Of a stretch of 64,000 nucleotides of DNA, positions 11,801 through 21,300 are shown piece by piece. The position numbers and the translations under genes were made by a program. The stretch comes from Litoditis marina (Eukaryota > Nematoda > Chromadorea > Rhabditida > Rhabditidae), in assembly GCA_964036275.1 (NCBI GenBank), contig OZ038433.1, positions 35,311,336 to 35,375,335 of the forward strand. Reading direction: 5' to 3'. The notes beneath the pieces were generated by a model, which saw only the letters and a list, made by a program, of their open reading frames with translations, was not told the DNA's origin and did not search any database. How positions within the stretch are numbered: position 1 is the first letter of the stretch; each line of letters opens with the position of its first letter.

Positions 11801-12206
11801 AACTAAACCACGAAATACGCTCTTGTTTCATTTTATTATCTTATTGATGTATCTGTAATGTCCTGTGATTGTGAAGAGTGAAGTATTGTAGTGTGATCAT
11901 AAATTTAATGTCAAGCTGAAAGAGGTGCCAAGAAGCGCTACCGTGGTCACCTTTACCCTTTAGGTATATGTCAACGTTATATTGGTGGCAGACATCAGGT
12001 GACCTCTAATATTAGAAAATCAACAACGAACAAATTCACCGTTGGGATTTCAGATTCACGTAATACTGTTCTGACTTCTACAACATGGATTTTTTTTCAG
12101 CAGACTGCGTGGAATGTTGATCAAAGAAGTGCGAGAGATAGTAGGTGCTCCCCTCGTCACATCCAACCTGTTCGTGCTAACGAATGCTGTCGCTCCAATC
12201 AATTGA
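8880..12206 (+). CDS. Srt-like 7TM chemoreceptor, copy 1 (7 exons, 297 aa)
   Basis: Exons: 8880-8963, 9537-9686, 10039-10170, 10658-10885, 11274-11315, 11589-11740, 12101-12206 (TGA). All phases join. TM1 is in exon 1 (VVYIP motif), TM2 in exon 2 (MIQLGLVDIAQL, residues about 46-60), TM3 in exon 3 (YALWIAML ... LLNLDRL), TM4 and TM5 in exon 4, TM6 and TM7 in exon 6 (WIAINGVQPVVSICFH, then a basic tail). The short N-terminus, LG..D motif and W...NG.QP TM7 fit the nematode Srt class of chemosensory receptors; Srx is the main alternative. The start follows GTTCTAG directly, suiting trans-splicing. The exon 4 acceptor reads TTAAG where copies 2 and 3 have TTCAG, the one suspicious site. Otherwise the copy is intact. 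It was probably expressed in sensory neurons, by family analogy only. Confidence 0.75.
10314..10340. repeat. GCGCAGCGC-type palindromic repeat (copy 1)
   Basis: Palindromic GC-rich core (TGCGCATAGCGCAAGGCGCT, continuing TGTGCGGACTAG) in intron 3 of receptor copy 1. Related cores occur at 12687, 15561 and 31253, three of the four followed by a similar (A)GA-TTAG or GACTAG tail. Confidence 0.55.
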
Positions 12207-12780
12207 GATGTGTCGAATAGGGTTGTTAGTCAAGTTCAAAGTTTCGAGTTTTTGAGCCATCGAATTTGGGAATTTTCGAGTTTTTAGTTCGAGGGGACTC
12301 TAAATATTGCAAGTTTTTTCGAGTTTTGGAAAGTTCTTCGAGGTATGACAGTCGACAATCGAGTTTTTTTTTTCGAGCTTGAGCTTGAGAATTTTCAAGT
12401 TTTGAGCAGCGTTCCTCCCTAGTGTTGAGTAATGAGCATTACTTGCATGACATAACATTTAACACTTTTAAATTTTGTTCATTATGTATTATTTGTTCCT
12501 GTTAAGAGCGTTACGTCTCACATATGTTACATTCATGTACCTGTCTGGGTTTTTTTTGTGTCTGTGACAAACTAGTTGACAGCTCGATCGATAAACCAGA
12601 AGTGACCGTTCTATTTTTAGTTTTTTGTCTAATTATAGTTAAAGGAAGTATACACGAAATTACGATGTTTTTACAATATTGCAATCGCGCGCAGCGCGAA
12701 GCGCTGCGTGTGAGTTGTGTTTGGTTTGGCCATTGCGCACCCATTTTTGGCTTTCAAACCACAAAAGTCTTCAAATAAAA
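12207..12780. other. Gene-free stretch with TTTCGAG-rich repeat
   Basis: After copy 1 the sequence is dominated by degenerate TTTCGAGTTTT phrases (about 12235-12410), seen in related form near 42980-43080. It then becomes ordinary AT-rich DNA containing a GCGCAGCGC palindrome (12687-12710). No supported gene. Confidence 0.6.
12687..12710. repeat. GCGCAGCGC-type palindromic repeat (copy 2)
   Basis: Core GCGCAGCGCGAAGCGCTGCG, matching the family at 10314, 15561 and 31253. Confidence 0.6.
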
Positions 12781-12907
12781 CATTTTTTCGAAATTTAAAA
12801 AGAGAGAGAGCTAGATATCTATTAAATACATGTTGTGTGAAAAAATTAGGAAAAACGGTCGAGGTTGAAGAAAGTTATGCTGTCGTGTCGTTATGAAAAT
12901 TTCCGTT

Positions 12908-12953
12908 GTCCCTCGTCCCTCGTCGCTCGTCCCTCGTCCCTCGTCCCTCGTCC
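12908..12953. repeat. (CCCTCGT)n microsatellite
   Basis: About 6.5 units of a 7-base repeat CCCTCGT, one unit with a C to G change. It directly precedes a diverged dispersed repeat containing GGACCGATTCGGCTGAAATT. Confidence 0.85.
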
Positions 12954-13620
12954 AATGTCCGCATAGAAAATTATTTTTTTAACTACTGGACCGATTCGGC
13001 TGAAATTTGGCACACATGCGTAGACCCCAAAGTTAGCGCGGCCCCCAAAGTTTGGTGTTGTCACGTTTCGTTTGGCGCTTGGCGCGGGCGCCAATAGGCG
13101 CCAGAAGCTGGAAAATATGTGTTCCCATGAATAAATTTGTTTGAAATTTCGCACAGAGATCGTGATAGTGAATTCCAGCTATTTTTCAGAACATGGTGAC
13201 ATGGCTAACAATTGGCGCCAAACGCGGGCGCCTATTGGCGCCAAATATGAAAAAAAACTTGCGAAATACTGTAATGACTGGCATTTTGCTGACAGGGACC
13301 AATTATGAATATATGTGAAAACAACGGGTTGTTTTTTTTATTATTGAAGATAGGGGTGGGGTTGCAATTGATAGAATGACCCCCCTCCAAAAATTTTTAA
13401 AAATATCGCAGGCGACGCGCGCACGCGACGCGACAAATTTTGCCAAAATCAAACTTTTGCTTATAACTTGCTTGAGAGTGATTTTTGGGGGTCGCTGTAA
13501 TAATGTAAAATGACTCCCCACTCGAGGGAAATCTAATAGTGTAAAAAAATTTTGGGTCACGCAGGCGACGCGCGCACGCGACGCGTCAAGGTGAGTCAAA
13601 ACATGAAAGTGGTCCAATTG

Positions 13621-13999
13621 ACCTGAAATTTGGCAGTAAGGGGTAATCGACCATGGGGATCACGAATATGGCCATGGCGTTAAAGGAGACGAAGAGGTCA
13701 AAGATCGAATTTTTTAAAATGGCTGAAACTTGTTGGGAATAGGTAATCGGGTACGGGGATCACGAATATCGACATGTCGTTAAAGGGGGAGCAGAGGTCG
13801 AAGGTCAAAAAATTTAAAATGGCTGAAACTTGTTGGGAATAGGTAATCGGGTACGGGGATCACGAATATCGACATGTCGTTAAAGGGGGAGCAGAGGTCG
13901 AAGATCAAAAAATTTAAAATGGCTGAAACTTGTTGGGAATAGGTATTCGGGTACGAGGATCACGATTATCGACAAGTGGTTAATGGGGACGAGGTTAAT
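13621..13999. repeat. 100-bp tandem repeat, about 3.8 units
   Basis: The landmark GGCTGAAACTTGTTGGGAAT occurs at 13721, 13821 and 13921, giving an exact 100-bp period. Units carry GGGGATCACGAATATCGACA and GTCGTTAAAGG. The middle units are near-identical and the outer ones diverged, which fits local amplification by unequal exchange. The longer repeat region from 12960 also holds GGCGCC and GACGCGCGCACGCGACGCG motifs. Confidence 0.9.
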
Positions 14000-14154
14000 T
14001 AGCGCCAAAAATATTTTGAAAGATCAGGATCACATCGTTCGAAAACTCGGAACTTTCAGATATCAGGATGTTTCATAGTCACCACTATTCAAAGTTCGTT
14101 TTTCTTATTTAACTCTAGGAGTTGTTGTACTAGTACAACTAGCAAAAACAGAAC

Positions 14155-14500
14155 AATTCGTAAAAAGTGGGGGACCAGAAAGTGTGTGAGTTCTGTTCGG
14201 TTTTACCGTTTTCTGCAAAAAGTGAACAATACGATGTTGTGAATGAGTGTGCAACAAAAAAAGAACAATACATTTGTTTGCACAACGGTTCACAAAAAAA
14301 ACAGAATATACGAAGTATAACTTGAACTTAAAAGTGCATAGTGGTTTCCCCTAAGAACGTTGTGAACCGTTGTGCAAACAAATGTATTGTTCTTTTTTTG
14401 TTGCACACTCATTCACAACATCGTATTGTTCACTTTTTGCAGAAAACGGTAAAACCGAACAGAACTCACACACTTTCTGGTCCCCCACTTTTTACGAATT
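14155..14500. mobile_element. Inverted repeat with 140-bp, apparently identical arms
   Basis: Arms 14155-14294 and 14361-14500 are reverse complements over 140 bp with no mismatch that I can find, separated by a 66-bp spacer. Translations of the two arms in opposite directions are identical, confirming the match. The ends are AATTCGTAAAAAGTGGGGGA. Identity of the arms suggests a recent origin or conversion. No transposase is present. Confidence 0.85.
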
Positions 14501-15560
14501 ATCCTTGGTTTCGTTATTTTCCTGAGTTGCTTGAGAGGTAGGTAAGTTGTGAAGGAAAAATGTTACTTTCGACCCCAACGTACAATCGCACCCCCCGTGA
14601 TAGTTTGGCTCCTTACCGGCACTAGTTTCCACCCAGAATGGTGGGGTTAAAAGTAAATGTATGGTAGGGTAACAGGCTAAAGTTGAATGTCAACATTGTA
14701 AAATTGCCCCCACTAACGTAAATTGGGGGGGGGGGCTGAACGTGACATGCCTGTTAATCTTTAATAATCGCCCCTCCCCACCCTTCTGATTCTCAGTTGG
14801 AAAGGAGTCATGTTACTTTCGCCCATCCGTGGTGGGGGGGGGGGGGGGAAAGTTAACACAGGACATATTTCGCCTAAAACAAAAAAAGTGGGGGAAGGGG
14901 GCGAACGTAAAATTTTCCCGTTGTAAGCGTTGTACCCCTCACATTTTACATTCATTTTCACATGAATGGTTTGTTTTTGTGTCGGTGACAACGTAGTTGA
15001 CAGCCCGATCGATAAACCATAAGTGACCGTTCTTTTCTAAGTTCTTTGTCTAATCGTATTACAATGAAGTTTCAACGATTTCACGATCTTTCACAATGTT
15101 GCAATCAGGCTGGTTTCGGTATTTTTCTAATTCGCTCGAAAGGTAGGGAAGTGGTTTCGAAACGTATTCTTTCGGTTTACCGACTTTTTACGTACGTCAG
15201 GAAAGCGGTGTTTGCGGGCACGTGTAGAAAATTCAGATTACCGGAGCGCGAACCAAATACTTGAAATGTTATTTCATTATAAGATGGTACATTCATGAAG
15301 AGCCGGTCGAATAGAAAAAATACCCTCTTTTTTATTTTTATTGCCTGGTATGGTAAATAAGTTTTTATTTTTATGTCATATGACGACTCATTTGTGCTTT
15401 TCAAATTTGAAAAGTATGTTTTAGTTCCTCATTTGACTTTAGTTCTCGGTTTTCCTTTAAACATGTTCTAATATCCGAGTGATGCGCGATTTAACCCACC
15501 CGTACAGTTGAAACATGGACAGATGATGAAGTTTTTCCATTCGCTCAGATTGCTCTTCAT

Positions 15561-15590
15561 CGGGCGCAGCGCGGAGCGCTGCGCAGATTA
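15561..15590. repeat. GCGCAGCGC-type palindromic repeat (copy 3)
   Basis: GCGCAGCGCGGAGCGCTGCG followed by CAGATTAGTTTTTG. The core and tail match the copy at 31253. Confidence 0.65.
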
Positions 15591-16341
15591 GTTTTTGTTC
15601 AAAGGTCTGCAGACAATACAAAACAGTTTATTACAATTTTCTTCAAAGTACGTCGACCATTTTCCTAGATATTTGCATGAATTACTGAAAGGCAACACGT
15701 CTACAAGAAATTAAGTTCACGTTCCAAGACAAAATTTGTTGAGAGGAGTTAGAGGACCCAACGTCTCGCAGAAATGGCTTCCGTGCGGGGCGGCGGCGGC
15801 GGCGGCGACAAAAGTGTCCGCCTCCTCAAATCTGGGCATAGTTTTGCTCAAAATCAACTTATTCCGGAATTTCTTACACTGCTGAAAAGCCAGAAAAAAG
15901 TTGAGGTATACGTATTTTTCAGGTGTGTTGTAAATTTGAATATTACGTGTGAGACGATCGAAAATGGTCTCGCAAAAACTATGGATAGACCGGTTTTGTG
16001 AAAATAAAAATGAAAGAAGAGTTAAACGTGTAGTAGGAATTATTTTTCCAATGGAGATCTCATGACAGGCGGGTACAGCTTGGTTTTCATTCCTATTCAC
16101 ATGTCTGAATGGCGGATTGGATAAAAGCTCTATTTACGCACCGCGAACGGAGGATCGATTCCTGCCTGGAGCACAAAGTTTGCTATCACTTGAACGAGGT
16201 TACAACTACACAAACGTTCTGAACTACGGCGCTCTTTAAAACTCCAGGAGAGAAACATAAAATTCCTTGTTTAGATTATTGTTCAAAAATATCATTTTTA
16301 TCAAAAATGACCGTTACTTCGTAACCATAGAAAAAGAGTTC

Positions 16342-16672
16342 AATTAGTATAAAAAACGAGTGTAAAGAAAGTAAAGATTAGTTTTGGATAAACATGTACA
16401 AGAAATATAAAAGAAGTCCAATAAAAATATTTTGAGGAAAATGCTAATCTCGCTTCTCTTGAAAACAACGGAGTATAAGCTAGATTATTGTGAGTCGCAG
16501 TCAGAAGTTTTCTTCCGGTAGCAAAAAACTCGGTATCCTTTTTTTGAATTTTTAAACCGAGCGAGATTAGACTTTTCCTCAAAATATGTTTATTGGACTT
16601 CTTTTATATTTCTTGTACATGTTTATCCAAAACTAATCTTTACTTTCTTTACACTCGTTTTTTATACTAATT
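16342..16672. mobile_element. Foldback element, about 120-bp arms
   Basis: AATTAGTATAAAAAACGAGT at the left end is inverted at the right end (ACTCGTTTTTTATACTAATT), and pairing continues for about 120 bp up to the GCTAATCTCGCT region. The loop is about 90 bp. The element sits exactly at the left boundary of X unit copy 2. Confidence 0.85.
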
Positions 16673-16826
16673 TATCATGTATTTGCGCAACGGCCAGTTG
16701 AATATGCGTGATGTTTTTGAGTTTAACGTGATACAAAGTGCATAAGTGGTAGAACTTACGCCTTGGTCACTATTCCCATCAATTTTCTGGCCAAGTATTG
16801 CATAATTCATTAAATCTTATATTCAG

Positions 16827-17080
16827 ATGAAGTACTTTCTGAAGTTGAATGGCTCACACCTAATTAGAGCATCTACTTCGACTATGCACAAACTAGGACA
16901 ATTATCAAGGAACTAGTCCGTGGGAATTGCTTGTATGTTTTCATCAGCGTCGAACCGATAGAACGTTCCTCATTCCCCAATCGAGCATGGAGAGTGAACA
17001 CTCTAGGCACTCTCGATGAACAGTATGTAAGAGTAAAAGCATTTTCACATTTTCCCTGTGACTTCATCAACGAAAGTTAA
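16827..17080 (+). pseudogene. Unit X, copy 2: exon with premature stop
   Basis: Paralogue of the exon at 5181. After TATATTCAG the frame reads EVLSEVEWLTPN, then TAG at 16865-16867, then SIYFDYAQTRTIIKELVRGN and onward to TAA at 17080. The nonsense codon replaces the Gln codon of copy A (CAG to TAG), so this copy is disabled, unless that exon is no longer used. Family not recognised. Confidence 0.5.
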
Positions 17081-17243
17081 TCAATTTTTCTGTGAATTTC
17101 CAATTAGAGTTCTTTTATGGTATTGTGGTACGGCATTGCAAGTTTGAAAAAGTTCCTCTATTTGTATCGTTGTTCTGGGCAATTTTGTACGCAGTCTCGG
17201 TGAGGTGTACATTACGTGCAACACATTGAGAACACGGAGCAAG

Positions 17244-17360
17244 ATGTTAACAATGTATATTCTCTTATTGGTGTTCCACGGTCTGTCCAGTGCATACATT
17301 GACTCAAGCTTCGACAAATGTGCAGTATGTTACACAAACCAAATCGTAAAAGTCATGTGA
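17244..17360 (+). pseudogene. Unit X, copy 2: signal-peptide-like start exon
   Basis: ATG at 17244 begins MLTMYILLLVFHGLSSAYID, a textbook secretory signal with a likely cut after Ser-Ser or Ser-Ala. It continues FDKCAVCYTNQIVKVM to TGA. Copy 3 (about 24955-25130) keeps a similar hydrophobic start, a stop, and then in a shifted frame a longer open stretch (FDKLKIWYTDEKVDVTGAYC and onward). The comparison suggests a secreted or type I membrane protein that decayed in both copies. Confidence 0.4.
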
Positions 17361-17948
17361 GCTAATTTTTTGCGACATAGTGACATGGCAGCGACTTTCG
17401 ATCTTCTGTTGTTGAGCTTGCAATATATTTTCCCTTCATGTTTTAGTGTTTCTAGAAGTTCTACCCTTCTTCGGTCGCCTGCTCAAATCACTTCATTGTT
17501 GGTTCGTCCCAATTTTTGATGAATCTTATTAAATTTTTGCAGTCTACTGTGTTAGACAGACTCAGCTGACGTTTTTCTCACCTTCGCTGTGAACATTCTC
17601 ACTGCCACAAAGATTTATTGAAGCTGAGTCGTGGACAGACTTGATTCCAGTTAAATGACAGTGTGAGCATGTTGTCAAAGCACCGAAAAAATAAGAGTAG
17701 TTCTGTACTTTTCGTTTAGTCTTAACTTTTTTTTATATTGTAATTGAATTGCAAAGACAGTAGTCGCATGAGACGTGAATGAAGGTTATTTTCAGAAATT
17801 CTAGGTTACCATGTGCTTGGGTAGCTTGTTTCTATTTCTATTTTTATTGATCTGTAATTCGATATAACATCTAGTACACATCCTATATACTTTTCTTTCT
17901 ATTCAGTTTTGTTGCAGATACGAAGATGACTATGCATGTCACATATAG

Positions 17949-18292
17949 TTGTGGTACTTGGGGGAACTCAGAATTCTCTCCCGTTTCTTTGAAGTATTGT
18001 ACGAAACTGCTCAGATTCTCGAGTTTTCAGACTCACTCAAAACTCAAGAATTATATAGAAAATATAGAACAACTGTGGTGTTTCCTGCTAAAAATTCACA
18101 GGATTCCGATGGCCAAATCATGGCTGTATTGGGAAACACAACTTTCCTGCAGCCTATTGTAAGTTACGAGACTTCACTACCCTTTTGGCTAATGCGCGCC
18201 TTCATTTGTTTTAGTTCCTCATCGAAAAGCTTCACAAACACAAATCAAAAGTGTTAATAATTTGTGAATGTTCTGGTGGCATGTTTGCCTAA
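17949..18292 (+). pseudogene. Unit X, copy 2: best-preserved exon pair, unknown family
   Basis: An open exon 17949-18158 (70 codons, ...AQILEFSDSLKTQELYRKYR...) ends at a perfect donor (ATT|GTAAGT). A second exon begins after TTTGTTTTAG at 18215 and encodes FLIEKLHKHKSKVLIICECS to TAA at 18290-18292; phases agree (0-0). Copy 3 (28226-28435, 28496 on) encodes a similar peptide but has lost the donor (ATT|GAAAAT). Copy A lacks the segment altogether. No family recognised. No in-frame ATG starts the exon; the only upstream codon is preceded by TATAG. Confidence 0.45.
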
Positions 18293-18299
18293 AAATAGA

Positions 18300-19690
18300 A
18301 CAGAATCAGTTAACGTTGTGCCGTTTTGTATCACTTAGTGTTTCATGCAGGCCGTCAACATACGTTGTGTATACCTTCTGTGAGAAAATGTTTGAGAAGA
18401 TGTTTTCATTTACAGTTGGAAGTCGATACCTGAACCGATTCTGTTGAAAATTGGGATAGTGATAGAATATCCAGTTGAAATTTGGCGCAGCGCAACATAA
18501 TGAAAAATATTGTTACCAAGTTGTGGAGTTTTCAAAAATGTGTCCGCGTCTCTCCTTTTTACATGCTTTCCCTTCCTCGTTGCCAAGCGGATATATCACA
18601 CGGCCTCATAACTCAATTAATCTATTCGGATGAAAATTGCAATATTACACCAGAGTCACTTTCACGTGAGTACAGATCCGTGATTTTGCTCGTGATGTTG
18701 AGTTGAGTGGGATTCTGGAGACCAAATGTCGTCATAATTTAGCAGTATATATTTTACGTCATATGCTCTCAAACAGTAGAAGTCGATAATCAGTAAATTA
18801 ACATGACCGTTTCTATATCTCATGAGTTTGACTGTTCGACCGGAGAAAAAAAAATTATTTTTGAAGTTTAAGTTATTATATTTGCTAGACAGACCGTGAA
18901 ACCCCAACATTATGAATGTAATTTTGATATTCTCTTCTTGCTTCACTTTCTCAATACGTTCATCATTAAGAAAACATGTCATGTTCTGTGTTTGACTTCT
19001 TGATGTTGCCTGTGAGAATGTTTTGCGCGCACTTGATTACCTGTTAAAGCGCAACAGTCCTTGTAGACAAACACTTTGTTCCGTGTGACTCAAACTTGTT
19101 CAAACTTGTATATAAGGGTTCCGCCTTATTCCAAGACGTCCTCGGTTGCTCCACAAAAGTAACAGTCAACTTCAAATAAATCATTCGTGGTTTCGGTGGT
19201 GGTTCCAATTGAGTTGTTTTCAATGAGTGAACATTTGGTTAGTATAACGAAGTTTGATATTCGACAACTGATATGTATGGTTTGGACTGTGAGTGAAACA
19301 GAGTAATGTTTTTTTCTCAAATAATGTAAAAAGTAAAGCGTGTAGTGTTTGAACGCACTAATAATTGCAAAAAATTTTGGCACTGAGCCAATCATACTTT
19401 CATGGTAACGCAACTATAGTATAAGCATAGTACTAAATACCAAGTAAAGAAAACTATGGTTTTGTTACACAGCATGTTCTCTGCAGAAAAATGCTCCTTA
19501 TGACCAATCATAGGTGAAAAATCACCGGCCTAAAAGGTTCCTTTTAGGACCGCGATTTCCGTAGCCGAAATCACCTCATTAGGGCCTAGTAGGGGCGCTT
19601 AGGGTAACATTTTTTTTTGTCTCAAATACTGGATTAAATATGTTTGTTTGCTCACCCTTTTGTACACACTCGAAAAATGTGAGAAAAAAA
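18300..19690. other. Diverged X-unit flank, no supported gene
   Basis: 18300-18730 is alignable by eye to 6105-6500 and 28560-28920 (for example AACAGAATCRGTT..CGTTG). 18730-19690 is AT-rich and without a credible gene. GGCCTAAAAGGTTCCTTTTA near 19530 and GGGCCTAATAG near 20895 may mark ends of a repeat that contains the retrotransposon fragment. Confidence 0.5.
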
Positions 19691-19719
19691 CATAGATTAG
19701 TGCAAAATGTAGTTGCAAT

Positions 19720-20785
19720 CTTCAAAAATCTGAGGCTTTCATTGACTACCGAAAGGCGTTCGATTCTGTGGAATTCGACTCGGTTTGGCAAGCCCTTCTC
19801 AATCAAGGTGTTGATCCAACTATCATCAACACTATCGAATCTGTGTATGAAAACGCTGAAGTAAACGTGAAGATCGGTGGAGACAAAGTACCCCTTTCGG
19901 TTCACAGAGGCGTGCGGCAAGGTGACACCATGTCGCCAATGCTGTTTTCTGCAGTCGTTGAGGAAGTGTTCCGTTTTCTCGAATGGGAAGACTAAGGAAT
20001 CCCAGTGAATGGAGTGAATCTCACCAATCTTCGCTTTGCTGATGACATCGTTGTATTCTCACAATGTCCAAATGAGTTACAAACTATGCTGCGGGAGTTG
20101 TCGACATTTTTGATGTGCAACCATGACATCATTCTAATCATCATTTATGGGCTCAACCTCAGCTACTGCTCACAGTTCATTTATCTTGGACATCGTATTT
20201 CCTTTGAGCTGGATGACACTCCGGAAGTACAACGCCGGTTACGTGCTGGTTGGTGCGCTTTCAATCAATACTACCAGTTTCTGACTAGTCGGACTGTTTC
20301 TCTGAGACTCAAACGCAAAGTTTATCAATCTTGCATTGAGCCAGCGATTCTGTACGGTTGTGGAACCTGGACACTCCGCCAGAAAGATCTATCCACACTG
20401 ATTACTGGACAACGTAGAATAATGCGGAAAATGATTGGAGTAACGCTCTTGGACCGCCACACTAACGAATGGCTCTCCAGAACAGTACGACTACCAGACA
20501 TTCGTGAACGTGGTGTGCAGAGAAAATGGTCCTGGGCAAGACATGTCTCGAGAATGGACCATGACCGTTGGGCAAAAGTCATTTTGGAATGGTGTCCCAT
20601 TGATGCACCGAGACCAACAGGAAGACCGAATCAACGATGGGGGGATGAATTCGAAGAAGCTATTGGAAACAATTGGATGAGAACTGCCAGGGAAGAGCGA
20701 ACGACTTGGAGAGATTACATGTTACGGCGAACTGTACTGGTTCTGATTCCGTAATAAATTATTGTATTGTATTGTGTTGTATAGT
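19720..20785 (+). mobile_element. RTE-like non-LTR retrotransposon, 5'-truncated and dead
   Basis: One frame encodes the palm of a reverse transcriptase: FIDYRKAFDSVEF (motif A), GVRQGDTMSP (motif B) and LRFADDIVVF (catalytic ADD, motif C), then YLGHRIS and the post-RT region with YGCGTWTLRQKD, HVSRMDHDRW and GRPNQRWGDEF, typical of RTE-type elements. It stops at 20754. The frame has one in-frame TAA at 19993-19995. About 50 residues seem deleted after MLRELSTF (near 20110). No endonuclease domain lies upstream. The tail is a short ATTGT repeat (20760-20785), the usual RTE 3' end. The element lies between X copy 2 and receptor copy 2. Confidence 0.85.
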
Positions 20786-21214
20786 TGCAATCAAAATCAA
20801 AAACAATGAAAAAGCTAGTGTCAAATCGCCTTGGCCCCTTTAGGGCCCTTTGGGCCCGCATCGGCGAAATCGCCCAAAATTTCCCTTTTAGGGCCTAATA
20901 GTCTCTTGACTTTTCACCTGAGTAATTCAGTCCTTTCACAAGAGAACCGAGAATTGAAAAAAAAATTTCGAGAAAATGCATTATCAATTCACTTGATGTA
21001 TTTTCCAAAGTTTGGAAGTATGTACATGTTTTTGACTACATTCGTTAGAAGCACGTTCCAGTCGCCAGTTATTAAATAGTCCGTGAGTTGTTCTCTTTTT
21101 GAGATGCAGAGGCGCATACATGTTCTTCCTATAATGAGTGCACATTCTTTGTGCACTAAGGGGAATAACCCTCATTAGTGAAATGTTTGCATAAGGTGAG
21201 AAACTAATTATCTC

Positions 21215-21226
21215 CTCTCGATGACT
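21215..21226 (+). promoter_or_regulatory. Conserved 12-mer upstream of receptor copy 2
   Basis: CTCTCGATGACT lies 86 bp before the start codon of copy 2 and is identical to sites before copies 1 and 3. A second block, GTTTTCGTAACACA, follows at 21234 and has a counterpart before copy 3. Confidence 0.4.
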
Positions 21227-21300
21227 ACATGTCGTTTTCGTAACACAAGACATAATTCTTTCTTACTTGTTAATAGTTTATAGTTATAATAATGTTTCAG

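Noticed and set aside
13621..13999. CRISPR-like direct repeats.
   Set aside because: The period is a continuous 100-bp tandem without unique spacers, and the genome is a nematode.
14105..14541. Two frames with identical peptides on opposite strands.
   Set aside because: They arise from the two arms of the identical inverted repeat, not from duplicated genes.
16110..16180. Possible tRNA near GATCGATTCCTGCC.
   Set aside because: Only a T-loop-like match; no D-arm or acceptor pairing.
20325..20600. 91-codon minus frame.
   Set aside because: Antisense shadow of the reverse-transcriptase coding region.
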